From: Elephas maximus indicus
Taxonomy: Eukaryota; Chordata; Mammalia; Proboscidea; Elephantidae
Direction: 5' to 3'
Assembly: GCF_024166365.1 (NCBI RefSeq)
Contig: NW_026060237.1
Coordinates: 2,046,001 to 2,110,000, forward strand
DNA: 64,000 bases
Part shown: positions 1-10,021 of the stretch, in pieces
How positions within the stretch are numbered: position 1 is the first letter of the stretch
Layout: each line of letters begins with the position of its first letter
Translations under genes and position numbers: made by a program
The notes under the pieces: model-generated
Databases searched by the model: none
Told to the model about the DNA's origin: nothing
The model's input: the letters and a program-made list of their open reading frames with translations, nothing else

Positions 1-62
1 ATGTGAACCGCCCACCTTTTGGTTAGCAGCTGAATGCTTAACCATAGCCCCACCCAGGGCTC
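1..62 (-). repeat. AfroSINE, 5' (tRNA-like) part, cut by window edge
   Basis: Reads on the plus strand as the reverse complement of the SINE head: CCACCTTTTGGTTAGCAGC (B-box side), then the A-box side, ending in CCAGGGCTCC, which is the complement of the SINE start GGAGCCCTGG. The body lies left of the window. Confidence 0.85.
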
Positions 63-80
63 CATGTATATGCATATGCA

Positions 81-210
81 CATGCTTGGCTCCTAACCAA
101 AAGGTCTGCACTTCAAATCCACTGGCCACTCCTTGGAAGCCCTATGGGACAGTTCTTCTCTGTCTTATATGAGAATTGCCTCAACAGCAATGGGTTTGGC
201 TTTTTCCTGT
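81..210 (+). repeat. AfroSINE, 5'-truncated
   Basis: Begins inside the head (CTAACCAAAAGGTCTGCA) and continues through the CTATGGGACAGTTCTTCTCTG body to the CAGCAATGGGTTTGG tail. The first 30 or so bases of the head are missing or too diverged to place. Confidence 0.85.
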
Positions 211-350
211 TTATATGTACACACACACACAGAGAAGTTTGTATGTATACACATAGATTTATTTCTACATAATATTTACATATATAAATAAATGTATATC
301 AGTGTATACATATGTATCAAAAAAAACCACACACACACACACACACACAA
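211..350. repeat. (CA)n and AT-rich simple repeat
   Basis: Two short CA tracts flank an AT-rich stretch of TATA/TACA motifs. This is low-complexity sequence that probably grew from the A/T-rich tails of the flanking SINEs. Confidence 0.8.
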
Positions 351-519
351 CGTGCTGCTGTCAAGTTGATTCCAATTTATAATGTCCCTACAGAACAGAG
401 TAGAACTTCCCTATAGGGTTTCCAAGGTTGTAATCTTTCTTCAGCTGAGCAGCTGGTGGTTTCGTACCGACTTTTCAGTTAGCAGTCGAGTGCTTTAACC
501 ACTGCATCACCGGGGCTCC
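349..519 (-). repeat. AfroSINE
   Basis: The reverse-complement tail (TGATTCCAATTTATAATG) comes first, then ACAGAACAGAGTAGAAC and the head ending in GGGGCTCC. It carries the extra GTTGTAATCTTTCTTCAG segment seen in one SINE subfamily. Confidence 0.85.
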
Positions 520-861
520 TCATATACATCCATACATAAATACATATACTCAGATTTAGGACTAGAATTTCAAAAACCAGGTCAACACACCAGAAACAGA
601 CTCATTTTACAGACAGCGAGCCTGAAAGCCAGGTATTCAGGGTTAAGTGATGATTAGGTTGGTTAGAACAGGTTTCTTCCCACGTATTTCCTGGAAAGCC
701 TTGCTTTAGGAAGGTATTTCACATACCCTGAAAGCCTTTGATTCAACTATGTGGATACTGAGATTAAAAGAAGTTTGTACCTGCCTCCCGTGTATTCCAA
801 CATCCAATCTCACATTTATTAAAGCAGCCATAATGCTTTTCGTGGATTGATCTTAAAAGAA
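520..861. other. No gene or recognised repeat
   Basis: AT-leaning unique-looking sequence. No open frame of note, splice pair or repeat family was recognised. Confidence 0.5.
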
Positions 862-1061
862 CCAAAAAACCCAAACCAGTGGCTGCCATGTCAGTGCCAA
901 CCCTTGAGGACCCCACGTGTGCAGAGCACAGCTCCCTGGGATTTCCAGTGTCTGTGACATTTTGGAAGTAGACTCCCAGGCCTCGTCACCCCTGGGTGGG
1001 CTCGAACCACCAACCTTTTGGTTAGTAATTGAACACTTTGTTTGCTTCACTCAGAGGCTCT
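862..1061 (-). repeat. AfroSINE
   Basis: Antisense copy. The tail side is diverged, but the GGGCTCGAACCACCAACC B-box region and TTTTGGTTAG are clear near 1000-1025. It ends in CTCAGAGGCTC. Confidence 0.8.
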
Positions 1062-1140
1062 ATGACATTATAAGAAACAGCTACAAATTTAAGTTAAAAA
1101 AAATGACATACTGCATTTACTATTTCATATATTGAGTTTG

Positions 1141-1343
1141 GGAACCCTGGCGGAGCAATGGTTAAGTGCTCGGCTGCTAATCAAAAGGTTGTTGGTTTGA
1201 ACCCAGCCAGCAGCACTGTGGAATAAAGACCTGGTGACCTGCTCCCATGAAGATTACAGCCAAGAAAACCCTATGGGCAGTTTTACTCTATCCCATGGGG
1301 TTGCTTTGAGTTGAAAATGGCCTCAGCACCTAACAACAACGTT
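1141..1343 (+). repeat. AfroSINE, near full length
   Basis: Starts GGAACCCTGGCGGAGCAATGG (A-box region), has GGTTTGAACCC as the B box, and ends CACCTAACAACAACG. That ending is the RTE-like 3' tail, so this copy shows the SINE/RTE tail sharing directly. Confidence 0.9.
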
Positions 1344-1699
1344 GAGTTTCTGAAGGTGGTTTCGTTTTAGGGGCAAGTGGGGGTTGGAGGGAGTTGCTTG
1401 GCAACTTTCCCTGGCGGCAATGCCCCTGGCTCTTCTGGGGTCTCCAAGACAATAAAGTGCAGTGTTTGGCTCTGTTTGGGACAGTTGTCAGCACAGAATT
1501 ACCCCAGGTCCTTTTGTGCCATGTCAAAAATACCTTTTATAAGCCTTGGAGGTGTGTGCTTGGCAGGTGTGTTAACACACCAAGTCCCTGGGTACAAAAG
1601 AAGGAAAAAACTCAGGGACAAGGAACATCACCAATTCCTACTATCCATGTCCCACCTGTATTGTCTCAAAGCTTTCTTACAACGCTATTTTATTTTTGG
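1344..1699. other. No recognised gene or repeat
   Basis: Two overlapping plus-strand open frames (1377-1721 and 1394-1714) cross this stretch, but neither shows a known domain or a biased composition. They are probably chance frames. Nothing else was recognised. Confidence 0.5.
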
Positions 1700-2345
1700 C
1701 ACCCTCTTTGTTGACAGATAATTCATATGCCATACAATTTACCCATTTGAAGTGTGCTTTTTAGTATAGTCAGAGTAGTTCAACCATCACCACGATCAAT
1801 TTCAGCACATTTTCATCACCCCCAAAAGAAACCCCATACCCTTTTACCCTTTAGTTATCACCCCACGTCTCCCAGCTTCCAACAGTAAGCAAACACTAAT
1901 CTATTTTCTGGGAGCCCTGCTTAAGCCCTTAGCTGCTAAACAAAAATTGGGGGTTCCAATCTCACAGGAGCTCTGAGGAATAGAGACCTGGTGACCTGCT
2001 CGCATAAAGATTACAGCCTGGGAACCCCCCTGGGGCACTTCTGCTGTGTAACACTTGGGGTCAGAATTGACTCCACAGCACCCAGCAGTAACAAACTACT
2101 TTCTGTCTCTATAAATTTGCCTGTTCTGGACATTTCATATATGTGGAAAAAGACCATATGTGGTATTCTGGGACTGCCTTCCTTCAGTTAATACTGTTTT
2201 CAAGGTTCTTCTACGTTGTGTATGTTTCATTACTGTGATCTTTTTATGGCCAGGTAATACTCTGTTGTATGGCTAGACCATATTTTGTTTATCCATTTAT
2301 CCACTGATGGACGTCTGTGTGGTTTCCCCTTCAACGATGTATTCT
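1700..2345 (-). mobile_element. L1 LINE fragment, 3' part of ORF2, antisense, split by a SINE
   Basis: The sequence is the complement of the L1 ORF2 end: plus-strand CATATTTTGTTTATCCATTT and ATCCACTGATGGACG at 2278-2315 are the familiar antisense L1 words, and the part before the SINE (1715-1910) matches the adjacent L1 segment. Many indels; no coding capacity. A SINE at 1911-2095 interrupts it. Confidence 0.75.
1911..2095 (+). repeat. AfroSINE inserted in L1, with target-site duplication
   Basis: Starts GGAGCCCTGC and ends CAGCAGTAACAAA. It is flanked by CTATTTTCTG (1901-1910) and CTACTTTCTG (2096-2105), a 10-bp duplication with one mismatch. The L1 text reads on across the pair, so the SINE inserted into a pre-existing L1. 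Confidence 0.9.
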
Positions 2346-2375
2346 ATTTACTAGAAATTACTCTTTGTTGACTTT

Positions 2376-2556
2376 GAAGCTCTGGTAGCACAGTGGCTAA
2401 GGGCTCAGCTGCTAACCAAAAGGTCTGTGATTCAAAACCATCAGTGGCTCCATGAGAGAAAGATGTGACAGCCTGCTTCCTTAAAGATTTGCAGCCTTGG
2501 AAACCCCATGGGATCACTATGAGTCAGAATTGACTCCATGGCTATGGTTTTGTTTA
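2376..2556 (+). repeat. AfroSINE
   Basis: GAAGCTCTGGTAGCACAGTGG head, CAGCCTTGGAAACCCCATGG body, and a tail ending CCATGGCTATGGTTTTG followed by TTTG repeats. Confidence 0.88.
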
Positions 2557-2597
2557 TTTGTTTGCTCGTTTGTTTGATTTGGGCTGACTTGAATCAA

Positions 2598-2806
2598 GGA
2601 GTTTCTGAATGGTTCAAAAGTTTGGGGCTGCTATCCATAAGGTTGGAGGTTCGAGTCCACCCAGGGGAACCTCGGAAGAAAGGCCTGGTGATTTACTTCC
2701 AAAATATCAGCCATTGAAAACCATACAGAACCCCGTGCTACTCAGACACACACAGGGGGTGCCATGAGTTGGAACAGGCCCAACAGTAACTGGTTTGGAT
2801 TTTTGT
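2598..2806 (+). repeat. AfroSINE, second subfamily
   Basis: Carries the diagnostic words of the second subfamily: GGTTCGAGTCCACCCA, CTCGGAAGAAAGGCCTGG, TCAGCCATTGAAAACC and the CTCAGACACACACAGG segment. Ends AACTGGTTTGG. Confidence 0.88.
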
Positions 2807-3206
2807 CTGGTTTTAGTGCCATGGCTTTCAGCAGTCCCCAGGCCAAGCAACCCAGAGGGGCTTCGTGGGTGGAAGGCTTTCATGCAACGGAGTGAATTAA
2901 GGTCAAGTTTCCATCCATCGTGCTATCACAGTGGTTAGCATCCTCTTACTAACAGAAGTCGCCATCAGAGCTGTGGGAGCCAGTGAGTTATTTGGACATG
3001 GGGGCCGGTTAACACCAAACCAGACCCCGGGGAGAAGAACTTGGGGAATGTCACACCCAGGTATGAGCATCTGGGTGAAGCAAGATGTTACAGAAGGGAA
3101 ATTTAACAAAATATGCTCTTACAGCTTCAGAGATACTGACAAGAGTGAAGGTAAGGGGGTGGTTTTGAAAATTACAATGTGATCGACAACATAGAGAGAT
3201 TACAGT
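2807..3206. other. No recognised gene or repeat
   Basis: Unique-looking sequence with two short opposing open frames (2903-3109 minus, 2931-3182 plus) that lack recognisable domains. Nothing else seen. Confidence 0.5.
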
Positions 3207-3404
3207 TGGTGGGTCAGTGGCTCAGTGCTTGCTTGCTAAGCAAACATTTGGTGGTCTGAACCCACCAGCTGCTCCGCGGAAGAAAGATGCGGCAGTCTGC
3301 TTCCGTAAAGGTGACAGCCTTGGAAACCCTATGGAGCAGTTGTACTCTGTCCTGTAGAGTCACTGTGAGTCAGAATTTACTCCCTGGTGATGGGTCTAGT
3401 TTGG
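3207..3404 (+). repeat. AfroSINE
   Basis: Head degenerate, but CCACCAGCTGCTCCGCGG, CAGTCTGCTTCCGTAAAGG and TCACTGTGAGTCAGAAT are clear. Ends GGTCTAGTTTGG. Confidence 0.88.
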
Positions 3405-3534
3405 TCTTTCATATCTCAAGAAAATAAAAGTTAATCCTTTAAGTTCCTGAGCCTCATGGATAGAGGTATTAATGGTGGTTATAGCAAAATAACTCTCAGA
3501 AAAGCAACTCATTAATGAAGATGACAGTTGTATT

Positions 3535-3737
3535 TGTGCAAGCAGTGAAGTGTTTGGCTGTTCACCAAAACCTTGATAGTTTGAACCTACCCAGTGCCAC
3601 CAAGGGGGAAAAGATCTGGTGATCTCCTCCTGTAAATATGACAGCCTATGAAAACCTATGGGGCAGTTCTCCTCCGTCATATTTATAGTTCCTGTAAGTT
3701 GGGACCAACTTGATGGCACCTTACAACAGCAGAAGTG
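3535..3737 (+). repeat. AfroSINE with T-rich 3' end
   Basis: Degenerate head, then CTATGGGGCAGTTCTCCTCC and AACTTGATGGCACCTTACAAC. A run of about 19 T follows at 3738-3756. Confidence 0.8.
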
Positions 3738-3756
3738 TTTTTTTTTTTTTTTTTTG

Positions 3757-4282
3757 TTCCAAAGTTCTTGATTGTTGAGCCTGCCAATTCTCACCAATAG
3801 TTTCTATGGACCAATTTCTATTTTAAATCCCATCATCTGCCTGCATCTGTTTGCTAGAAATTACGCTTTTCATTTTACACCTGATGAATCAGAATTTGTC
3901 CTCATTTATTTTACTTCATTCCTTTTCGTGAACATATCCCACTTTTTTTGCAGCTTTTAGAATATCATTTGATGCTTTTATCACTGTATGCCTAACTGCA
4001 TATGAACATACAAATGTAATCCTACATAAACGCCTGTTACCTGTTTCATTGGTTAATACAGCGCTTTTAAATTGGTGGATCTGACCTAAAAATCCAAATG
4101 TTATTCCACAATGTTAATGTCATCATTCAAACTGTTTCTTAAACTCCTTCGGTAGAAATTGTTTTGAAAAGATAATATACAACCTACAAAAAATAATCAG
4201 CCTTATAGCTTTAAAACGTCTAGATTTTAACAAAGACAGTATTTCCCACTTTGCTAATATATGTCACGCCTATCAAGTGTAT
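3757..4282. other. No recognised gene or repeat
   Basis: AT-rich sequence without a recognised repeat or a convincing open frame. Confidence 0.5.
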
Positions 4283-4465
4283 GGAGTCCCTAGGTGGTAC
4301 AAACGATTAACAAGTTCGGCTGCAACCCAGGAGGTTGGCGTCTACCCTGAGGTTCCTCGGAAGAATGGCCTGGCGACCTGCTTCTGAAAAATCAGCCATT
4401 GAACACCCTAGGAAGCACAGTTGTGCTCTGACACACGTAGGGGCGCCATGATTGAGGCTGTCTGA
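4283..4465 (+). repeat. AfroSINE, second subfamily
   Basis: Begins GGAGTCCCTAGGTGGTACA, has CCTCGGAAGAATGGCCTGG and CTGACACACGTAGGGGCG. The 3' tail is lost after CGCCATGATTGAGG. Confidence 0.88.
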
Positions 4466-4927
4466 GTTAGACCAGAAAGCACGGGCTCTGTCTGATATTC
4501 CAACTCACCTTCTATTCTGTCTCACTGTGATGCCCACCTCATTCACAGGAGTTGGCTCTACATAAATTTAGCTATTTCCCGGGCTAAAAGCCACCGTCAG
4601 GGATTTAAAAACTATATCACATCATTGATACAGGAAAAAAAATGAGTTGTTGTCTCTCAAAGCAATTTCAATGATATTATAATACAGAGACCAAATAGGA
4701 GAAGCAAAACACAGGGGATAGTTGATGGCTGGATGGGGAAATGTTGCTACTTACTAACTTTTACTTGTGTTTTCCTCCTTTATCGTCAGGCGTTTTTCAC
4801 TTCTCTCTCAAATGTCCATTAAAAAAAGATTCAAACCTAGAGAAAAATAGAATAATACCATGAACACCTGTATACCCTTCATGGAGATTAACTAATTATT
4901 AATATTTTACCTTTTTTGTCTCCTTTA
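4466..4927. other. No recognised gene or repeat
   Basis: AT-rich stretch without a recognisable family or coding potential. Confidence 0.5.
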
Positions 4928-5297
4928 TTAGTTTGTTGAACCATAGTGTCTTGTATGCTGCTGTGATGCTGGAAGCAATGCCATGGGTCTTTCAAATACC
5001 AGCAGGGTCACCCATGGTGGACAGGTTTCAGTGCAGCTGCTGGACTAAGACTAGGGAGAAAGACCCGGCGATTTACTTCTGAAAGGCAGCCAGTGAAAAC
5101 CCTGTGGATCCCAACAGCACACTGTCCTATACAGTACTGGATGATGAGCCCCTCGGACTGGAAGCCGACCAGAATACACAGTGGTCACAGCAATGGACTC
5201 AAGCAGACCAACAATCATGAAGATGGTGCAGGACTGGGCAGTGTGCATAGGGTTGTCATGAGTCAGAGCTGACTAGACAGCAACTAAGAACAAGGAG
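4928..5297 (+). mobile_element. Internally deleted RTE LINE (5' leader fused to 3' tail)
   Basis: The left 250 bases match the leader of the longer RTE at 27915-28190: GCTGCTGTGATGCTGGAAGC, ACCAGCAGGGTCACCCATGG and GGATGATGAGCCCC. The right 110 bases match an RTE 3' end: CACAGTGGTCACAGCAATGG, GGTGCAGGACTGGGCAGTG and the AGAGCTGACTAGACAGCAAC tail. The whole open reading frame, some 3 kb in relatives, is missing. The element is therefore non-autonomous; such deletion derivatives resemble SINE precursors. Confidence 0.75.
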
Positions 5298-5349
5298 GTT
5301 AGCCTGTGTTCTTTCTCTCTTCCCATGCTCAAATACACACACACACACA

Positions 5350-5553
5350 TTGTTGTTGTGAGTGCTGTCCAGGTCCTCTGACTCAGAGCAATCCCCTGTG
5401 ACTTAGTAGAACTGCCGCATAGGGTATCCTAGGCTGTAGTCTTTACAGCAGCAGATTGCCAGGTCTTTCTCATGCAGAGCCTCTTGTGTGGGTTCTGACT
5501 GCTAACCTTTCACTTAGCAGCCAAGGCCTTAACTATTGCACTACCAGAGCGTA
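5350..5553 (-). repeat. AfroSINE, after a short CA tract
   Basis: A (CA)n run at 5332-5349 precedes the antisense tail TGTTGTTGTGAGTGCTGTCC. The GTAGAACTGCCGCATAGGG body and GCTAACCTTTCACTTAGCAG head are clear. Confidence 0.83.
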
Positions 5554-5578
5554 TATATCATATATACTTACATATTTC

Positions 5579-5889
5579 GTTGTTGTTCCTGTTAGGTGCT
5601 GTAGAGTTGATTCCAACTCAAAGGGACACTCTGTAGAACAATGAAACACCTTCTGGTCCTGTGCCATCCTCACAATTGTCATTATGCTTGAGCCCGTTGT
5701 TGCAGCCACTGTGTCAATCCATCTCATTGAGGGGCTCCCTCTTTTTCACTGCCCCTCTACTTTACCAAGCATGATGTCCTTCTCCAGGGACTGGTCCTTC
5801 CTGATAACATGTCCAAAGTAGTTGGGACAAAGTCACACCATGCTCTCTTCTAAGAAGCGTTGTGGCTATACTTATTCCAAGACATGTGT
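5579..5889 (-). mobile_element. RTE LINE 3' end, antisense
   Basis: Starts with the antisense tail TTGTTCCTGTTAGGTGCTG, then CACAATTGTCATTATGCTTG, ACTTTACCAAGCATGATG and CCAAGACATGTGTG. It corresponds to the last 300 or so bases of the RTE open frame and the short 3' UTR. Truncated where the TA/TG microsatellite begins. Confidence 0.85.
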
Positions 5890-6105
5890 GTATATATATA
5901 TACATATATATACGTGTGTGTGTGTGTATATCTACAGCTAATCTATAATCTGTATATCTAATCTCTATCTCTATATCATCTATATCTATATATCTGTCTT
6001 TGTCTCTCTCTCTCTATCTATATCATCTATATCAATATCATCTATATCTATCTATGTATCTATCATCTATCTAATCTATATACCTACAAACATACACATA
6101 TATAC
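5882..6105. repeat. Compound microsatellite (TA)n(TG)n(TATC)n
   Basis: TATATA and TGTGTG runs are followed by about 150 bases of TATC/CTAT words. It directly abuts the truncated RTE. Confidence 0.9.
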
Positions 6106-6109
6106 AGTG

Positions 6110-6273
6110 GCGTAGGAAAACCTGGTAGTGTAGAGGTTAACAACTACGGCTGTTAACTAAAAGGTTGGCAGTTCAAATCCACCAGGCACTCCTTGGGAAT
6201 CCTACCGGGCAGCTCTGCTGTATCATATAGGGTCGCTAGGAGTCAGAACAGACTCAATGGCAATGGGTTTTAT
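6110..6273 (+). repeat. AfroSINE
   Basis: AAACCTGGTAGTGTAGAGG head, GGTTGGCAGTTCAAATCCACC B-box region, and tail CTCAATGGCAATGGGTTTT. The central TGTGGCAGTCTGCTTCCG segment is absent, as in the short subfamily. Confidence 0.88.
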
Positions 6274-6812
6274 ATACACTTTTGAATCATTTAAAAGTAA
6301 TGCACCAAGACACGTTAAATACTAAATCCTTCAGGGTGCATCTCCTCATAACAAAGACATTCTCCTACATAAACATAGTAAAATTATCACTGTCATGTCT
6401 AAGATATTTAAAAATTGACACAATAATGTCCTCTGATGTACCATCCCATGTTAAATATTTAATGTCACGTCAAAATTGCCTTTATAATTGTTTTTTATAG
6501 AAATTCAGGCTCCATTAATGCTTGTGCCTGTGTTTTGGTTGTCATGTCTTTTTATTCTCTTTTAATCTGGAGCTCTCCCTCTGCCTTCTGGGTTTGTTTG
6601 TTTCACAGATTTGACAAGTGTAAAGAGTTCATGCTGGCTATTGCATAGAGCGCCCTTCACCCTGAATTTGCTTAATGGCTTTCTCATGAGTAGATTCCGT
6701 TTAAGCTTTTTTGGAAAGGACATTACGTAGGTGATTTTGAGCACATCATTTCAGAAGTCAGACGATGTTAATTTCTGCCTTTGCTAATTCATTCTTTTTA
6801 TAACCTACCCAA
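6274..6812. other. No recognised gene or repeat
   Basis: Contains a 72-codon plus frame (6282-6500) and a 60-codon minus frame (6562-6744), neither recognisable. Otherwise nothing seen. Confidence 0.5.
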
Positions 6813-6853
6813 AGCAAACCCGTTGCCGCAGAATGGATTCTGACTCAAAGGTA
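6813..6853 (-). repeat. AfroSINE 3'-tail fragment
   Basis: CAAACCCGTTGCCGCAGAAT followed by GGATTCTGACTCAAAGG is the antisense SINE tail only, about 40 bases. Confidence 0.7.
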
Positions 6854-6865
6854 TGTATATATTCA

Positions 6866-7072
6866 AAGAGCTCTGGTGGCATGATGGTTAAGCACTCCAC
6901 TGCTAACTGACAAGTTGGTGGTTTGAACCCATCCTGTGGCTCTGCTGGAGAAAGATCTGGGGATCTGCTCCTGTAAAGATTACAGCCTAGAAAACCCTAC
7001 AGGGCAGTTCTTCTCTGTCACATGGGATCACCCTGAGTCAACATGGACTAGACTGTGCCTAACAATAACAAC
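6866..7072 (+). repeat. AfroSINE
   Basis: AGAGCTCTGGTGGCATGATGG head, GTAAAGATTACAGCCTAG body and GTGCCTAACAATAACAAC tail, the RTE-like ending. Confidence 0.88.
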
Positions 7073-7140
7073 ATATATATATTCACCATATGAAAAGGGA
7101 TACTGGAAAAAGTGGGCTCCAATAAAAACACTTGTTCTTT

Positions 7141-7510
7141 TTTCCTTTTTTTATTGTACTTTAGGTGAGTGTTTATAGAACAAACTAGCTTCTCATTATC
7201 AATTGCCACACGTATTGTTTTGTGACATTGTTTACCGACCACATGACATGTCAACACTCTCCCATTTTCGACCTTGGGTTCTCTGTTGCCAGCTTTCCTG
7301 TCCCCTCCTGCCTTCTAGTCCTTGCACCAGGGCTAATGTGCCCCTTTAGTCTTGTCTTGTTTTACAGGCCTGTCCATTCTTTGGCAGAAGGGTGAACCTC
7401 AGGAGTGATTTCATGACTGAGCTGAATGGGTGTCTGGGGTCCATACTCTTAGGGTTTCTCCAGTTTCTGTCAGGCCAGTGAATCTGGTCCTTTTTTTTCA
7501 GCAATAATTT
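7141..7510 (-). mobile_element. L1 LINE 3' UTR, antisense
   Basis: Opens with a T-rich run and TTTATTGTACTTTAGGTGAG, the complement of an L1 3' terminus, then CAGCTTTCCTGTCCCCTCC and CTCAGGAGTGATTTCATGAC, words typical of afrotherian L1 3' UTRs. Truncated before any coding part. The family assignment is from memory. Confidence 0.6.
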
Positions 7511-7514
7511 TGTT

Positions 7515-7681
7515 TTAGCGCTGATGGGGCAGTGGTTAAGCATTTGGCTGCCAACCAAAAAGTTGGTAGTTTGAATCCACCAGCTGCTCCTTGTAACCAC
7601 TATGGAGCAGGCCTACTCTAACCTATAGCATTACTATGAGTCGGGATCAACTCAAGGGAATGGGCTTTTTTTTTTTTTTTT
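7515..7681 (+). repeat. AfroSINE, internally shortened, with T-run
   Basis: GCAGTGGTTAAGCATTTGGC head directly followed by CCTTGTAACCACTATGGAGC, so the central segment is missing. Tail CTCAAGGGAATGGGC followed by about 18 T. Confidence 0.87.
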
Positions 7682-7915
7682 TTGGTATAGTATACACCTT
7701 TACTTTTTCTGTGTTATTTGATTTTTCCAGTGGCATTCTGGTAGTGGGATTTTTCATTCTTTGTTGGGGGTTACATTCATTTTAAAATTAAATAACCAAA
7801 GAAGTTCTTAGTACTTTTGTTTTAATGAAGAACACTATTTATTAAGTCACAAGATCAGAATTAGCTTTTGATATTTAACCCATGAGTCTTCATCTATATC
7901 AACTATAAAAAATAA

Positions 7916-8107
7916 ACAGTTGTCATGGAGTCAACTCTAAGCCATGTGTGTCAGAGTAGAACTGTGCTCCAAAGGGTTTTCAATGGCTGATTTTTTCAGA
8001 AGTAGATCTCCAGGCCTTTCTTCCAAGGCACGTGTGGGTGGATTCGAACTTCCAAGCTTTAGGCTAGCAGCCAAGCATGTTAACTGTTTGCACCACCCGG
8101 GGACTCC
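7916..8107 (-). repeat. AfroSINE, second subfamily
   Basis: Antisense: TTGTCATGGAGTCAACTC tail, TTTTCAATGGCTGATTTTT, CAGGCCTTTCTTCCAAGGC and a head ending CCCGGGGACTCC. Confidence 0.88.
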
Positions 8108-8116
8108 CATATATAC

Positions 8117-8168
8117 CCAAAAAAACAAGCCTGTTGCCATCGAGTCAATTCTGCCTCATATACTAGGT
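8117..8168 (-). repeat. AfroSINE 3'-tail fragment
   Basis: CCTGTTGCCATCGAGTCAAT followed by CTGCCTCATA is the antisense SINE tail. The rest of the element is not present. Confidence 0.7.
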
Positions 8169-8532
8169 TATTAATGGCTGTACCTGTCCAGCTTTGAATC
8201 TTTCATGGGACCAAAACCCATCTTTGGCTGTGGGAGAAATGTATTCTTCTGGTGTCTATAAGCCTTTCGCTTCCCACAATTAGTTTGTCTCCACTTTGGA
8301 CTTGTTTTCAATGCATTTTAATAGGAATTTTTCATCATTTTAGTCTTCATGTTTATGTTCCTAAGAATTTTTCATCAGGATGAAAATTCCTCCATTACCT
8401 GAAATGAAACTTATTCAATTGCTGATTCAAAGATTTTGAAGTTTCAGAATAGATCTTTTCATTCCTATACCATTAGTAGTGAATGGTTTTGCACAAAAAT
8501 AAAATTTTCTATTAACTGAAATATACCCTCTA
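8169..8532. other. No recognised gene or repeat
   Basis: AT-rich sequence with no recognised family and no useful open frame. Confidence 0.5.
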
Positions 8533-8692
8533 AAACCAAAACCTGCTGCCAGAGTGGATTCTGACTCACAGCGACCCTACAGGACAGAGTAAAACTACGC
8601 CATAGGGTTTTCAAGGAGCAGCTGTTGGATTTGAACTGCCGACCTGCTGGTTACTAGGCGTAGCTCTTAAGCACTACACCACCAGAGTTTCC
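8533..8692 (-). repeat. AfroSINE
   Basis: Antisense copy with a well-preserved tail: GACTCACAGCGACCCTACAG, then GGATTTGAACTGCCGACCTG and CACCACCAGAGTTTCC. Confidence 0.9.
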
Positions 8693-8718
8693 TTTAGAGG
8701 CTTTTTTTTTTTTTTTTT

Positions 8719-8891
8719 TGGCAATGGAGTCAACTCCAAGTAGAACTGGGTTGCATAGAGTTTTTAAATGGCTGGATATTGGAAGTATTTTGCCAGGCCT
8801 TTCTTCCAAGGTACCTCTGGGCAGACTCTAACCTCAAACTTTTGATTAGCAGCCAAGCGCGTTACCCATGTATACCACCCTGGGACTCCTT
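8719..8891 (-). repeat. AfroSINE, second subfamily
   Basis: Preceded by a T-run. GGCAATGGAGTCAACTCC tail, CAGGCCTTTCTTCCAAGG and CACCCTGGGACTCC. Much of the middle is degenerate. Confidence 0.85.
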
Positions 8892-9220
8892 AAAGTTCTT
8901 AAGGAAACATTCAGCTGTGTTTTTGATAGTTACTCCCAATATTATCTTTATCTAAAACCCAATTTGCTATGCTCTTAAGATTCAAATCCCTGTATGCCTC
9001 TAACTTAACCTCTGATTACACTCAACACAGATCTTGCATCCAGTCACTCTGACTGGTTTCCAGAACCTTCCATATACTTTGTATTTTCCCACCCCCCTAT
9101 TTAATGCCCCACATTCCTGATACCCCACTCTTCATCTGTTACATGGAATCATCTCAGTATTGATGTCTCCCTATCTTTCACTGAGTGCCAGTTCAAATAG
9201 CAACACCTCCAAAGCCCACC
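8892..9220. other. No recognised gene or repeat
   Basis: Unique-looking; nothing recognised. The last five bases (9216-9220, CCACC) form the left target duplication of the LTR that follows. Confidence 0.5.
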
Positions 9221-9739
9221 TGTTATGGACTGAATTGTGTCCCTCCAAAATGTGTGTCAACTTGGCTCGGCCATAATTCTGAGTATTGTGTCATTGTTCA
9301 CCATTTTGTCATCTGATGTGATTTTCCTATCTGTTGTAAATCCTACCTCCGTGATGTTAATGAGGTGGAATGGGCAACAGTTACGATACTGAGGCAGGAC
9401 TCAATCTCCAAGATTGGATTGTGTCTTGAGCCAATCACTTTTGAGATATAAAAGGAGAAGCAAGCAGAGAGACATGGGGCCCTCATATCACCAAGAAGGC
9501 AATGTCCAGGAGAAAAGCACACCATTTGGACCTGGGGTTCTTGCATGGAGAAGCTCCAAGTCCAGGGGAAGACTGATGACAAGGACCTTCCTCCAGAGGC
9601 AAGAAGAGAAAGCCTTGCCCTGGAGCTGGCACCGTGAATTTGGACTTCTAGCCTACTAGAGTGTGAGAAAATAAATTTCTCTTTGTTAAAGCATCCACTT
9701 GTGGTGTTTCTGTTACAGCAGCACTAGATGACTAAGACA
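9221..9739 (+). mobile_element. Solo LTR, MaLR/ERVL-like, with 5-bp target duplication
   Basis: Begins TGTTATGGACTGAATTGTGT, the typical MaLR LTR start, and ends CACTAGATGACTAAGACA, so it has TG...CA termini. The flanks are CCACC on both sides (9216-9220 and 9740-9744), a perfect 5-bp target duplication. A polyadenylation-type AATAAATTTCTCTTTGTTAA lies 70 bases from the end. At 519 bases with no internal retroviral region, it is a solo LTR left by LTR-LTR recombination or an original single-LTR insertion. The overlapping open frames inside it are not genes. Confidence 0.85.
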
Positions 9740-9773
9740 CCACCCAGCTGACAGCCCATTTCTTGTGCTTGGT

Positions 9774-9853
9774 ATTTGTGTGTGTGTGTATGTGTGTGTG
9801 CAGTGTACATGTCCACCATATACGTGTGCACACGTGCACATGCACACACACGT
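9774..9853. repeat. (TG)n / (CA)n microsatellite
   Basis: TGTGTGTG tracts, an imperfect core and CACACACA words. Confidence 0.9.
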
Positions 9854-9879
9854 ATTTTCCTGTCTACCTTGAAGCCATG

Positions 9880-10012
9880 TGGTATGGTGCAAGACACGTG
9901 GATTCTGGAGTTAGGCAAACCTAACCCGAATCATGACTCTGTTACCATGTGGTAATTACGGCCTTCACTTCTTTTGCTTTCTCGTCTCTGTAACACTGGG
10001 TCTCTATAACTG
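9880..10012 (+). repeat. MIR SINE, probable
   Basis: CGTGGATTCTGGAGTTAGGC, then GACTCTGTTACCATGTGG and TCTCGTCTCTGTAACACTGG follow the order of words in MIR. Strong divergence is as expected for this old family. Confidence 0.55.
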
Positions 10013-10021
10013 ACCTTAAGG

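Noticed and set aside
5882..6105. CRISPR-like or iteron array
   Set aside because: The repeats are simple TATC/CTAT microsatellite words without spacers; not compatible with a CRISPR array or origin.
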